DNA of 36,406 nucleotides from Lingula anatina (taxonomy: Eukaryota > Brachiopoda > Lingulata > Lingulida > Lingulidae). Of the stretch, positions 1 through 11,286 are shown piece by piece. Under the pieces are notes generated by a model. It searched no databases. It saw only the letters and a list, made by a program, of their open reading frames with translations, and was not told the origin of the DNA. The stretch covers positions 11,417 to 47,822 of the forward strand of contig NW_019774114.1 of assembly GCF_001039355.2 (NCBI RefSeq). Direction: 5' to 3'. Position 1 is the stretch's first letter. Every line of letters starts with the position of its first letter. Both the position numbers and the translations under genes were made by a program.

Positions 1-575
1 TTTCCATAATACAACAGCAATTGTTGATGTCACTACAATTGCTGTTGTATTATGGAATTATATTTAACATTGTGACATCAACAATTGCTGTTGTATTATG
101 GGAAGACATTGAACATTGTGCTGTCAACAATTGCTGTTTTATTATGGGAATACATTGGGCATTGTGACATCAACAATTTCAGCTGCATTATGGGAATACA
201 TTGGGCATTGTGACATCAACAATTGCTGTTGTATTATGGGAAGACATTGAACATTGTGACATCAACAATTGCTGTTGTATTATGGGAAGACATTGAACAC
301 TGTGACATCAACAATTGTTGTTGTATTATGGGAAGACATTGAACACTATAACATCAATAATTGCTGTTGTATTATGGGAAGACATTGAACATTGTGACAT
401 CAACAATTGTTGTTGTATTATGGGAAGACATTGAACATTGTAACATCAACAGTTGCTGTTGCTGTCACGGGAAGGTGTTGAACATTGTGACATCAACAAT
501 TGTTGTTGTCTTATGGAAAGACATTGAACATTGTGACAACAACAATTGCTGTTGTATTACGGGAAGACATAAGAA
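1..575. repeat. 46-bp minisatellite with an inverted first unit
   Basis: About twelve head-to-tail copies of a 46-bp unit. The phrase aacattgtgacatcaac recurs at 66, 112, 158, 204, 250, 296, 342, 388, 434, 481 and 527, so the spacing is exactly 46 except for one 47-bp unit. Each unit contains caacaattgctgttg, a short hairpin (CAACA/TGTTG). Bases 1-32 are the reverse complement of the unit, so the array begins head-to-head. ORFs through it are products of the periodicity and are not called as genes. Confidence 0.93.
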
Positions 576-599
576 TGGGTGACTTGTTGAGTGTTATTT

Positions 600-3381
600 T
601 CATTTCCACTTGGCGGTAGCACAAGCATTTTTTATCTTTCACATATTGGCATTTTCAAGGTGTGACTGAACTTGAATACCTTTGCAAATCACATTTTCTG
701 AAAATCCTTGATATATTTATATTCTATTCTTAAAAGTTAATTGTTAGTATGCTGTTTAGCATTATGTAATATTGAATCAAAAGTGAATGAATGAGTTTGG
801 GCACCGCCTCCATAGTAACCATTAAAAAAACATGTCACTTAACATGTCTTAAACATACAGGAAAGAAACATAGGACTAAAATACAGCTGGAGTTGGAAAA
901 CCAGTTAAATTGGCTTCTTTTTCTGTTGTACATTTTTGTGAATTTTTTATATTTCACATATTGGCATTTTCATTGTGGGACTTACAACTCTGTGTCTGTA
1001 CATATTGCCATCACCTGTGTCTGTCGTCACTGACGTCACTGCCATCGCCGTCACCATGCACTTTCAGCGTAAACAAGATAAGTGGAAGACAGTTTTACTT
1101 TTTGGCTTTATATTTACAGACCCAAGTTTGAAAATCAGCATGATCGGGCCATTATTTTAGCAGTTATGCTGTTTTTTCACTTTTCAGCATATATTCAACA
1201 CTGTAAACACATTTCAAGACAAACCGATATACCTATTGTCATAAAACTCACAGGTTAATCAATCTTACTAAAACGCAGGTCAAGTATAAAAATCAGCATG
1301 ATCAGGCCATTATTTTAGAAGTTATGCTGTTTTCTCACTTTTCATCATATATGCAACACTGTAAATACATTTCAAGAAAAACCAAAAGGCTTATTAACAT
1401 GAAACTCACAGGAGTGCTTAATCTTACTAAAATAAAGGTTGAGTTCGAAAATAAGCTTGATTGGTTCAGTTTTGATGCAGTTATGCCTTGTTTTGTTTAT
1501 AAGTGCTTTTACCTTAGATTCAATTCTTAGGCATGTTTACAGTCTCAATATTGAACTAATTAGATATGTATAACTGTTCTTTTGACAAATTTTTCATCTT
1601 TACACTATTGTTAGTTGATTACATAAAAATGGTGTTAAACCTGTATTAATCTATTGTGTTATTAAGTGTCAAAAATGGAAAAAAAGCAAATCATTGCAGT
1701 TTGCCAGATTCAATCATTTACTATGTTCAGAATCTAAGAATGGAGCAAACTGAACATTTAACATTGTTCTATTGATATTTTCTACATCTCAGCAATTTTC
1801 TCAGTTGATCATTAAAAAAGTACAGTAAATTAGTTGTTTTATGTAAAAAAAAGTGTTAAAATAGAAATAAACCCATTTCACTACAGTTCTGTCTTGTTTA
1901 CATTTTGGCAATTTCAAGGTGTGACTTTGAAGTTCCTTAATCCCTAAGACCTTTGCTAATCACATTTTCTGAATATTCATAAAACTTCTATTTTATCATT
2001 AAAAATTGATAGTCATTATGCTGTTAGCATTATGCAATACTGCATCAAAATTGAAGAAAACTCGATCTATTCTAATCACTGCCGCCATAGTGCCCATTAA
2101 AGAATAACCATGTCACTCACTCTTCTCAAATTTACAGGAAAGAAACATGGGCTTTAAATGCAGTTTCATTTGGAAAAGCAGTCTGTTTAGTTAATTTTCC
2201 TGTAAGTTTTTTAATGAACATAGAATTTTTTACATGCTGTCACTTTCAAGATGTGCCTTTGAACCTCCATGGGCTGGAAGACCTTTGCCAGTCACATTTG
2301 CTCAATATCCATATGCCACTAATATTTTACTATTATAAATTGATAGTCATTATGCTGTTAAGCATTATGTAATATTGTATCTAAATTGAAGAAAACCCAA
2401 TTTTGGGTGCTGCTGCCATCATGTCCCTTATAAAAAACAATGTTACTTATGATTGTCAAACTTACAAAAAAGAAACACAGGACTAAAATGCAGCCTGAGT
2501 TGGAAAAGCAGTCTAATTGACTTCTTTCACTGCAACGTATACATTTTAGTGAAACATTCTTTTTTATTGTATTGGCATATTCATTGTGGAACTCAGAACT
2601 CCCATTGGCATAAAGCTGAATGGGAGTCAAATTTTCTACATGTCCATGTTATTTAAAGTCAATAATTAAAATTGCTCATAATTTTTCTCTAATTTATTAT
2701 GTAATTTTACATCAAAATTGACACAAATTTTCTCTGTGCACTGCTACTGCAATCATTATGAAAAGAAAACTGTTACTTATTATTTTAAACTTACAAGAAT
2801 AATTTTAGGCTTGACATGCAGCTCAAATTAGAAAGCCAGCTGAATTGATTTATCATTTATTATAGCATTAATGCAATTTCATAAATTTTCATTTTTCTCA
2901 TTCTGGCATTTTCAAAGTGTGCACTTGAACTCTCATGGTCCTGAAGCCTAATGGTTGTTACACATTTTACTTACATCGGTAATAGCTGTTGAGCTTAATT
3001 AAAATTTAATGTTGAATTTGCAGTTAAGCATAATGTACCTTTGCATCAGCATTGACAGTAGCATATATGTTGTGCATTGTTATTTTCTACTTTTTGTCTG
3101 TACATTTGACAGCTTTGCTGCCTTGTTTAAATGTTATTAATAGTAGATAATTGGTAGTAATTATACAGTTAATCAACATGTAATATTGCATCAAAATTGA
3201 CAAAAAATCTACTTTGTGCACTGTCACAAATGTAATGAAAAGAAAACTGTTGCTTATTATTATTATTTTATTTTGCAAGAATGATTCTCTAGGATTGACA
3301 TACAGCTCAAATTAGAAAACCACCTCTATTGTATTATCATTTTATTGAATTTGTACAATTTTTTGTGAAATTTCATATTTT
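600..3381 (+). repeat. Decayed composite tandem-repeat domain, copy 1
   Basis: A run of diverged monomers. 640-995, 1910-2250 and 2250-2640 are units of about 310-330 bp that share gaaagaaacataggac and actaaaatgcag. 995-1130 carries a decayed GTC/GCC-rich tract. 1124-1520 holds about 2.3 copies of a 158-159 bp unit (aatcagcatgatc at 1133 and 1291, a diverged copy at 1450). 1500-1905 is a spacer that recurs at 15455 and 16640. 2640-3125 and 3126-3381 are a longer monomer type. The monomers appear related: each has a tacagga/tacaaga box, then actaaaatgcag-like, then gaaaa(t)cag-like sequence. The short ORFs inside (for example 791-1033 and 2453-2656) are not conserved as proteins between copies. 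The last unit is cut off by the element at 3382. Confidence 0.8.
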
Positions 3382-3648
3382 ACCTCTGCCAAGAAGGTTA
3401 TATATTTGGTTCCGTTAGTTTTAGTTTGTCTGTCTGTCTGTCTGTTAGCAATATTACAGAAAAAGTTATGGACAGATTTTGATGAAATTTTCAGGAACTG
3501 TCAGAAGTGGGCCAAGGAACAGATGATTAGTTTTTGGTGGTGATCCGGATCATTAACCAATCAGTATAATCAATAATCAAAAAACTAAATCATTATAGAA
3601 TGAAAATTTAGGGGTCAAACGGCATTGGGTGGAGACTTTGCTGCTTTG
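3382..3648 (+). mobile_element. Short-TIR MITE-like element, 3'-truncated copy
   Basis: It starts acctctgccaagaagg, has an internal (TCTG)n tract near 3429-3445, then a 'gttatggacagattttgat' segment and 'gatccggatca', and ends near gactttgctgctttg. The same series of blocks occurs in reverse at 32737-32994, where both ends carry ACCTCYGCCAAGG in inverted orientation. This copy lacks the distal terminal repeat. It interrupts the last monomer of the tandem domain, because the other monomers continue past 'gtgaaattttcat' where this one stops. Elements with this phrase are widespread in animal genomes; I cannot assign a superfamily. Confidence 0.75.
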
Positions 3649-4230
3649 TTTTGTTTTACTTTCCATACAAATTCACTTACTCCAGCTCGCGGTACAATAA
3701 CCGAAGGCAGTATCACGTCTCTGATCCTCTAGTAGGGTACTTGTGAATGCTTTGCCCTTTTGTATGTACTCTATTTGGTGGAAATAAGTCATTTTGCAAG
3801 GCTAGGAATTATGCTAGCACGGTCTCTGTTAGAAGTTGACTTATGAGAATATATATTTAAGAAAAATGAAAGCTCATTGATATATTCTTATCTAGTAAAA
3901 CGTTAATTCACGGGGCAAGTCTAGTGGAGTAAAGGAAGCACACTATCCTACAGGTCCTGCACTCTGCTGGCTTAAAGTTTAAAATGGGTGATTATTGGAA
4001 AAGGACAGGATAACATATTTTCATTATTAATTTAATCATATAATTTCAGAAGTAAAACAAACAGTCACGCCCATACCCCCCCCCCCACACACAAACACGT
4101 ACACCATTGCCACATTCTAACAGATACCTTAGCTTTGTAAAGTCTAAAGATCTATAAGTTCCCTTTCTTTCAAGTTTTATGAAAATTGGCTAAATGTAAT
4201 AATTTTAATGTAATCATTTATATATTTTCA
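3649..4230. other. Unannotated spacer with a C-run
   Basis: No recognisable gene. It holds an 11-base C tract followed by (AC)n at 4076-4092 and generic AT-rich sequence. Confidence 0.6.
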
Positions 4231-4248
4231 GGCTGCAATGTTTCGTAA

Positions 4249-4341
4249 GTCCATGATGAAGAAGACATTCCTTGTGATTGGCCAGAGGTAGCCATGAAGT
4301 ATTTAGAAAACTCTTTGAATTCCAAGAAAAAGAGGAGGTAG
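4249..4341 (+). CDS. Exon-like ORF (30 codons), unrecognised
   Basis: A polypyrimidine tract and AG (tatattttcag, ending 4231) precede this short open frame, which runs between TAA (4246-4248) and TAG (4339-4341). It encodes an acidic start (VHDEEDIPCDWPEV), a helix-like middle and a basic tail ending KKKRR. The composition looks protein-like, but the frame has a stop between the putative acceptor and its first codon, so it would need a different splice site or is a decayed terminal exon. I do not recognise the sequence and find no linked upstream exon. It may well be chance. Confidence 0.2.
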   Translation, partial: VHDEEDIPCDWPEVAMKYLENSLNSKKKRR

Positions 4342-4435
4342 GCTGAAAGTGAGCTGTGATCAATAGCAGAGATGAGGAAAACGCGATTAACAGAATAAAT
4401 GGAAGCGGCGTGGCGGACAAATCTGGCGCTAGAAA

Positions 4436-4551
4436 GATGGCTCTTTACGGGGCCAAACAAAGACTGGTAGTGTTTGTGTGGTACATCATACAGCACTTTT
4501 TTGTCAGGGATGGTGAAATCAGGTGCACAGAAGCCACAAGGATTTTCAGGT
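4436..4551 (+). CDS. Candidate first coding exon, unrecognised
   Basis: An ATG in strong context (A at -3, G at +4; gaaagATGGc) opens a frame beginning MALYGAKQRLVVFVWYIIQH, which includes a hydrophobic stretch at about residues 10-19 that could be membrane-associated. It runs to a consensus donor, TTCAG|GTAAAT, at 4551/4552. Without splicing it stops at the next codons. The surrounding 80 bases are richer in CG dinucleotides than the flanks, which fits a 5' exon. No homology recognised; the next exon was not found. Confidence 0.25.
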
Positions 4552-4641
4552 AAATATTAATTTAATACGTACAATATATGTGTGCCTTAATTTCATTGAT
4601 CACCCAAACTCAATGTAGAGGTGCAAAGAAGATTGCAGGTA

Positions 4642-5580
4642 TGCTCTTAAAATGTTTCATGTACATATTGCAAAATATATTTGATTATTATAGCGTCCGA
4701 CATGAATAAGTTTGTATCAACGTTTCACTCTCTTGGGACCATGAATGATAAAAAATCGTAACTGACCAATACTGGTATGGAAAGCGTATTTTTGACTTGC
4801 CAGGCCTTTATCCCAATTTGATGCTTTCTAACACTTCATGCACATAATATACCATCCAAATTTCGCTTTCTCTTAAATTTGGGCAACAATGTTTAAGTGA
4901 TAAAAAAAAATAAAAAAAAATTAAAAACTAATGTCACTCTAAATCCATTCCATTTTAATTTTGGATAATAATCCTGTAAATTGCACTTCTATATTGGGTG
5001 TGGGTGAGATACATAAGTTAGGCTCCTGTTAAAAACACTATTAATTTTGCAGGCACACCTTTTTAATATTCTCCCTTCCTTTTTGATCATTTCCAAAAAC
5101 TGAATACCTTTCTTGTGTGCTAAATTTGAAATTGTAGTACATTTCATAACTATCGAATAATTTTGTATGGAAAGCCTATTTTTGACTAGGTAAGTCTTTA
5201 TCAAATTTTGATGATTTCTAACATCTTATGCACATAATATACCACCCAAATTCCATTTTCTCTTAAACTTTGACCACAACGTATAAGTAAATTGAAATTC
5301 GTGCTTACAGGATAACTTTTCGTATTTAGTTATGATGTCTAGTATCATTCATATTAAGTAATAAGAAGCGCTTTAAAAATGATTCTAACAAATTTAATGC
5401 TCATGCAATAATCTGTATAATCATTCCCAAAGATTGAACATTTTCCTGGCATGATAAGCCTAAATTGTTGAACATCTTAAAAATGTTTAATGTGCAGATT
5501 CCAAACTATATTTTATTAGCGTCCGACATGAATAAGTTGATATCGACGTTTCACTTTCATGGGGCCATGCATGATAATAT
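4642..5580. repeat. Diverged direct duplications
   Basis: Two pairs of direct repeats lie within 1 kb. 4642-4750 matches 5464-5575 (shared core gcgtccgacatgaataagtt). 4778-4895 matches 5165-5285 (shared core cttatgcacataatatacca-like). Bases 4929-5045 recur 7.1 kb downstream at 12013-12135 (shared tcactctaaatccattcc). These look like fragments of old dispersed repeats; no termini or coding capacity are visible. Confidence 0.75.
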
Positions 5581-6264
5581 AATTCGTCGTCTCACCCAAA
5601 AAATAAGCATAGTGGCCGTCACGACTGCACAACGTCCAGCTGTTTAACAGTCTACTCACTTTGAAAATAGCATCATCACTGATTTTGTCCTTACATTTAA
5701 TTTTGCAAGTATAACATTGTAACAAATGTTGACAATTTTCAATATAAAACAGTTTCTTGTTTTGAATCACTTTCATTTGCTTCTCACTGATTATTAAAAA
5801 ACTTGAAAAATGCACCATACTGATAGATAAGCATTTATAACTTAAATTCACTCGTGATCCGAATATAATATCTGAAATGTGAAACTAGCATAGAATCACA
5901 ATATATTTGGCGATCAGAAACATGAACATTTTTTGAGGAAAAAATTACTTAGTATTGAATATGATGCAAACCCGTAGCATTACAATTAAAATAGTTTTAA
6001 ATTAGTTCATGTTTAATTTATCATCACTTAATCACTAAGAAACATAACGTAATGCAGCCTTAATGTTAGAACTAAATAACCGGAATGCTTTGTTACGTAA
6101 TGTACACAGCACAAAAAGTCAATTTTCAGCTCTTTTACTCTTCAGGAAATGGGTCTGAATATTCTCTTTACAAGCCTTTTCAACGGTGTAAAGCTCTACC
6201 GGAAAGGTCAGGGTCTACGGGTTTACTACCCTTTTATGCCCAAGCTTAAAATTGTAGTTGCACT
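5581..6264. other. Unannotated spacer
   Basis: AT-rich sequence without convincing coding signals. A 111-codon minus-strand ORF (5851-5516) overlaps the duplicated repeat, shows no recognisable domain and is not called. Confidence 0.5.
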
Positions 6265-6430
6265 ATTACTACGTCTTTCCGATCAAGTATAGGCGATTTT
6301 TTACACGTCTTTATAACCCTTTTCCGATGAAGTAAATGCGATATGAGGTACGTCATTATAACCCTTTTCCGATCAAATAAAGGCGATTTTAGGTAAGTCT
6401 TTACTACCCTTTTCTAATCAAATAGTTTTT
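6265..6430 (+). repeat. 45-bp minisatellite, about 3.5 copies
   Basis: The phrase cttttccgatcaa followed by taaaggcgatttt repeats with a 45-bp period (cgtctttataaccc-like starts at 6306, 6351 and 6396). A shortened first copy at 6272 lacks about ten bases. Copies are 80-90% alike by eye. Confidence 0.85.
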
Positions 6431-7720
6431 AGTTATTTCAATTACTTATAGCACTGATAATGTTTCAAATTCATGTAGCATTTCATTTAATGAGATTTAA
6501 TGAATTATAGTAATTTATTGCAAAAAAAAAAAAAAACAATAACCATTACAATGCAGTGGGAATTATGTTTATAAAGCGCAATACAGCTACTATATTTCAC
6601 AAGTGGAAAGTAATCTTACACTTATTAATGTATTATTTTGTACACTCATTATACGCACACCCTAAACAATAGCGAATACCATTAAAAATTTACCTAGTAA
6701 AATAACTACGCAAATAAATACGAACCACATTTAAATACGACTTTCCAGAACAAAATCTAACCAAAAGTACAATTATAGGAATGTCACAGATTCATAAGTA
6801 GTCAGGCTTTTTCCATTATTTATCTGACATCTGGTAAACATATGATGAAAACGAAAACGACTACTGCTTATCCATCGACTTAATGTATTTGCAGAGAGTG
6901 GCCGCTCGTTAAATAACATGCCAATTATGTGTGCCCTAATTGCCCAACCCCGTTTTAAAAATTACACTCATTAGGTATTTTTGTTCACATTAAGTAAGGC
7001 GATGAAGCCTAGCTTCCAGGGAAAGATGAAATATTGTCACCAAAACCTCTACAAAATGCGTAGGCTAAAGAAATAAAATAACATTAAAAATATGGGAAAA
7101 TTAAAAACAAGAGAAACGCAACACAACATGTACCTGAAATATCCGACTAACTTAAAGTATTTAATTAAAATCAAATAAATGCTGCTCAAATTCTAAGAGA
7201 AAAATGTACTTTCATAATAAATTTATAGAAAATACAGCTATTTATTTCTTGAGGTGTGTGAAACGTTCATCTTATTTAGCGTGATTCGTGAAGCACCCCA
7301 TTCACGCGACTTGTGAATGCAATTGTTTATTCTCCGCCCTTCGTGAAACGAAGACATTATACCCGGTGATACGTGATTTTCAGGATATTTTTAAAATGCC
7401 TACTATCAGTGAGATAATAATACACTGTGATTTGTGTATTGATGATATAGCTTCCCGCGTACTGTGGTCATTACCCTCCCCAATTGGACTTTCAAGATTG
7501 GGCCTGAATTAAAACATATCAGTTTACTTGGGATCACAGCAAAATAATATACAAATATATGTTCAAATATAAGAAGTACTGATCTCATTGTAATAACAAT
7601 ATATATAAAAACAGTAAGTAAAAATCAATCACCGTAAAGGAGATATATTAACATTTTTCATGTAGAATACCGTGATATTATCTAATCTACAACTGTGGAC
7701 TCAAATCGTCCTTGCGTGTA
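6431..7720. other. Unannotated AT-rich spacer
   Basis: Poly(A) at 6523-6536. 7288-7512 is an open frame without an ATG start or recognisable motifs and is not called. Nothing else supported. Confidence 0.5.
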
Positions 7721-7722
7721 AA

Positions 7723-8216
7723 TTATTTTCCACACATCAATTTCAGCACTTCTTTAGCCTGGCAGACCCCCGCGTCAGATATTTCTGCCGTTGCCCCTTT
7801 CAACACCTTCCCCTTGTTCAGTGCTGCTATCGCCCTTTCCTTTTTTCCAGTGCGGTGTCCTTCTTAACGGTCTCTGTGAAGATAAAACGAAATGATATCA
7901 AAATATAATGTGTAATAACGTATTAAACATAACTGGGTAAAGGGAACAGCATATCTGACTAAAAAAAATTCAGAGAAAGTATCAGGATTGAGAATTACAA
8001 GAATGCATGTACCACTACAACATGGAGAATGTAATGAAAATCAAAGACTTGGTAATTTATCAACACACATTGAGAATCAATTATCAAAAATGAAAATAAA
8101 TTAATATTATGAAAATAACAAAAGGAATAAAACCACTTACTGTCTTCATCCTCTCGTTTTTCCTGTACATTTACTATGTTCTCTGTCTCCGTGGCTTTCT
8201 TCACACCACACCACAT
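7723..8216 (-). CDS. Candidate two-exon minus-strand gene fragment, unrecognised
   Basis: Read on the minus strand, the upstream exon (8216-8141) opens MWCGVKKATETENIVNVQEK and ends at a consensus donor, GAAGACA|GTAAGT. The downstream exon starts at 7873 after the acceptor tatcttcacag. The join is in phase and continues TVKKDTALEKRKGR to a TAG at 7829-7827. In the frame one base away, the downstream exon stays open after a short start region to a TAA at 7725-7723, with a helix-rich, coding-looking stretch (ERAIAALNKGKVLKGATAEI). The two frames meet at a run of six A's, so a one-base homopolymer error or mutation would extend the protein by about 37 residues. The 257-bp intron is AT-rich. No family recognised; the predicted peptide is charged and helical. 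Confidence 0.35.
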
Positions 8217-8397
8217 CCTCCCCTTTGTAGTTGCGATTTAATATTCGTTGTTTGGGGGTGGTCGGCTCATGTCTTAGTTAAACTAACTCTTATCAAAATA
8301 ACACGATGCAGGACTGGGCCCTGGGGACGTGTGTTTTGACAGCGCCCCGATTAAAAGCTTTGAGATTGCTTTTGGGACGTTAGAGTTTAGATTGAAG

Positions 8398-8405
8398 TAT
8401 AAAAG
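8398..8405 (+). promoter_or_regulatory. TATA-box-like sequence
   Basis: TATAAAAG lies in a CG-containing stretch. A plus-strand open frame (8329-8589, no good ATG) overlaps it, so its relevance is unproven. It could equally be chance in AT-rich DNA. Confidence 0.2.
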
Positions 8406-8631
8406 TCCCTTAGATGCGTTATCACGTGTTTGTGAAGAGATGACAACGGTGATAGAACGTGTCCGTCTTATAATTCTGATTCGAATTATGTTAGAAAACT
8501 ATTTATTGTCGTATTCAATATTATCGGCTGTTGTTTCACTTCGGTATGATGTGAGAGAGGTGTCTCGCCTCTGTATGTGTTTGATCTGAAGGGCCGACTG
8601 TACGAGATACGCACAGTGCGGCGGGGGAAAC

Positions 8632-8724
8632 GAAAAAAAGGGGGGGGTTGGACTGGTTGCAGAAAGCGCTTTTCGGTCAACAAGTGACCTTCATCAGCTG
8701 CAGAGTCCTGAAAAAAAGGGGGGG
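8632..8724. repeat. Direct repeat of A7G7-8 tract flanking the ribozyme-like motif
   Basis: gaaaaaaaggggggg occurs at 8632-8646 and again at 8710-8724, exactly 78 bp apart, bracketing the hammerhead-like fold. This arrangement fits a short tandem or target duplication of a small mobile element. Confidence 0.7.
8650..8708 (-). ncRNA. Hammerhead ribozyme-like motif (type I)
   Basis: Read 8708 to 8650 on the minus strand, all parts of a hammerhead appear in order. Stem I outer GGACT (8708-8704) pairs with AGTCC (8654-8650). A small internal loop follows (C against ACC). Stem I inner TGCAG (8702-8698) pairs with CTGCA (8662-8658). The core box CTGATGA is 8697-8691. Stem II GGTCA/TGACC closes a 5-nt loop. 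The second core box GAAA is 8674-8671. Stem III is minimal, A-A/U-U around GCGC, and is followed by an unpaired U at 8663. Cleavage would fall between 8663 and 8662. Deviations from consensus: one extra A (8690) between CUGAUGA and stem II, and U rather than C at the cleavage site. Hammerheads of this kind with short stem III are known from Penelope-like elements and retrozymes. Activity is inference. Confidence 0.55.
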
Positions 8725-10540
8725 ACTGTGCTTAAACAAAGAAGTGAGAAACCAAAACACTTGGTTTAAGCCTTCATCACCGCGGTTGGAGAGAGGTTAC
8801 ATAAAAGATTAAGTAGCTTATTGGCCACCATGCTGCTTGTTATACTGACCTCAGCTCATGAGTCATCTTTCGACCATCTTGTTTCAATGGTACTGCATGT
8901 GAAAACTGTGTTTATTACTGGTAGCAATCCCCATACAAATACAACCGAATCCGGCTGTCATCTAAAGCAGGCCTGTCCTTCTCTGTCAAAGCCCAGAACT
9001 TATAAACAAAATAGCCGTTTTTGACTTGCGGCGATTTACTTATTTTCATGTGAAAAATGAATTTCTATGGAGAAATCAGTATATTGCGATATGATACATT
9101 TTCATTATCAGAAACCGTGTAAAAGTGACACATGATGCACGTTTAATGTGCAGTGGTTCTTCACTTACGTGGTTTAACCACCCCCTTCTCTTCGTCACCC
9201 ACTGTGAGCAAGATATCATCATCAATAGAAAAGTACTCCTGTTATATACGTATTACGGCACATCATACTAATAATGTTTGCTATATATCAACATATTTAT
9301 CGCTGCTTAACCTTGCAAAATAACAATGGTCTTATAGTTATTCAGTTTTTCAAGCAAGGTTTTTTATGACAGCTAGTTTAGAATTAATGGTTTACTAATG
9401 GTTCTAGACACGGTCTATTGAGCGAAATCTTATCGCGGGATGTACTACGATCAGTTGTGGGGCAATACTTATTCAACAAATAAAAAAAAAATGTTCTCAT
9501 TCATCTCCAGTCAACATTGGTATTACAGTTTTTTCGTTTTCGTCTTTTAGCTGGATGAAATATTGAAGGTGACCGTGAAGTACATTGTTGTTAGTCGGGC
9601 TTTGTTAAAACTTCCCCGGCCACCAGCGCATAGAGTGACACATCTTTATCCTTTTTTGTTTGTTCTCCGCTCAGTGTTGATTAAATATTAGAACGTTTAA
9701 CGGTCACCCGCTGGTTCTTCCCTTATTAATTAAAGATTGGTTGCACCACTACACACGCTGATTCAATGCATAAGCACTACATCTTGTCCATCAGTGTAAT
9801 AGACTTAAGATCTATATAAACTGCCGCTGTCTAAATCGCGATCGTCAAAGGAATCTTTATTAATACACCTTATTAATTGAAAAAATAAAAATTAAAAATA
9901 CACTGACTGTGTATTATGATTTCAGTGAAATGATTTTTACTCCGCAGACACCTTAAAACGTATCCTATAAAACCCAGATTGTAAGTGCAAGTGTGATTAA
10001 CAATTTCTATAGTACAAGCGACAAGTTAAATGCTAGTCAGTTATGTGTCCGCTAATTGACTTGCATTGCTGCAACCAGAGTTGCATTATTCAAGGCCGCG
10101 GCCAAACTTTTAATAATCAAACAGCATGGCCTTTGACCAAGTCTTATTCATTATAATTCATTGCAATTTTATGGAAATAATGACCATGCTTTAAATATAG
10201 ACTTTGATATCGCTTCCAAGCAATCTGTATTAATTTAAAATGGTTTTTGAGACGACTGTGAATTGGACTGGATTTGATAGATCAAATACAACTTTTAGGG
10301 ATAAATCAGCAAAGAGAAATGATGAATAACAAAATATGATAAGCCCTCGGGGGAAGCTTCCTCAGGAGAGATGTTCTTATAATCGGGATGATCACGCCTT
10401 TCGACAGTATATACATGTAGCGCACCTAAGATAATAAAATGAAATTTTCAAAAGAATTAACAATATAAATCTTTCAGTTCTATTGGAATCTCATGTTCTT
10501 AAATGTCAGTCAAAATCCAATAACGACCGTCACATAATAC
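8725..10540. other. Unannotated spacer downstream of the ribozyme-like motif
   Basis: A second, decayed TGATGAAGGC phrase lies at 8779-8770 (minus), about 83 nt from the first, without a matching GAAA box. An ORF starting in good Kozak context (gccaccATG, 8830-9024) has no recognisable content. 10347-10370 contains the palindrome ggaagcttcc. Nothing else supported. Confidence 0.5.
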
Positions 10541-10544
10541 TAAG

Positions 10545-10705
10545 GCAGGACCCCTGCGGAAAAACGTTGTTCAGTCACGAAGAAAGACGAACGAGATTAC
10601 GCCTGTTGAAAGGCCGTGTAAAAGAGAAAGGGGTACTCCTGCGCGGAAAAACGTCATTCAGTCGCGCGTTGTAAAGGCCAGCTTGCACTGTTCCGACGTC
10701 ATTCC
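10545..10705 (+). repeat. Diverged 87-bp tandem duplication
   Basis: gcggaaaaacg recurs at 10556 and 10643, followed in both by ttcagtc.cg and later by gaaaggcc/gtaaaggcc. The unit is GC-richer than the flanks. A 63-codon open frame (10483-10674) reads through both units with a basic composition, but it has no ATG start and is explained by the duplication. Confidence 0.7.
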
Positions 10706-10789
10706 GCGGAGGCTGAAAAATGGGAAAGATTTGTTTTTGTGCTGTGGTAAAGACATGGTAAAAATTAAAATTGAAAGTAAGGTAGATCG

Positions 10790-11070
10790 GTTGTTACATG
10801 TTCTAACGTTCGAATTTTTCAATTTTTTTTTATGTAAAGAGGCATCCAAGTACATTTAAATTTAGTAGAAAAAAATTATGGTCACCGGCCAAATAAGAGA
10901 ACTACGCTAAGTTGAAGTGCATTACACCCTGCGTGACGCACTAGTCCCCATTCAAACCAATGGGAAAATGGTTTTTTTTTCACTAAAAAAGTTTTTATCA
11001 TTTTCTAACGTTCGAATTTTTTATCTTTTTATTTTTTGGTTTGCGTAGAGAGACATCCATGTACATATAA
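10790..11070. repeat. Direct repeat pair about 204 bp apart
   Basis: ttctaacgttcgaattttt occurs near 10800 and 11003. Both copies continue into agaggcatccaagtacat / agagacatccatgtacat, so about 65 bp is duplicated. Old repeat relics; no coding content. Confidence 0.75.
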
Positions 11071-11286
11071 TCTGTCAATATGTTTAACAGTTGAAGTGAG
11101 TATACCAGCTATTTTCAGATTTGTCATACTGATGCAAAGGTGTAAGCCATTAAATTTACAACAGATTTATTAAAGAGGGAAATACGTCATGCATGAGAAA
11201 ATAGTTTATTGACGTTGTTATTTATTCATGTAATGAATATAACATGAATGTGACATCGTAAACACTGTGTTGTCAAGTAAAATGAA

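Noticed and set aside
1-580. CRISPR array
   Set aside because: Units abut with no unique spacers, and the genome is eukaryotic.
361-582. 73-codon ORF in the 46-bp array
   Set aside because: The peptide simply follows the repeat; period changes break the frame and there is no start context.
8329-8589. 86-codon plus-strand ORF near a TATA-like box
   Set aside because: No ATG at the start, overlaps the TATA-like sequence itself, no recognised motif.
8830-9024. ORF after a perfect gccaccATG context
   Set aside because: Hydrophobic start followed by unremarkable sequence; no splice or homology support.
9551-9691. 46-codon frame after a tttcgtcttttag acceptor-like sequence
   Set aside because: Open frame and acceptor are plausible, but there is no donor, partner exon or recognisable protein; likely chance.
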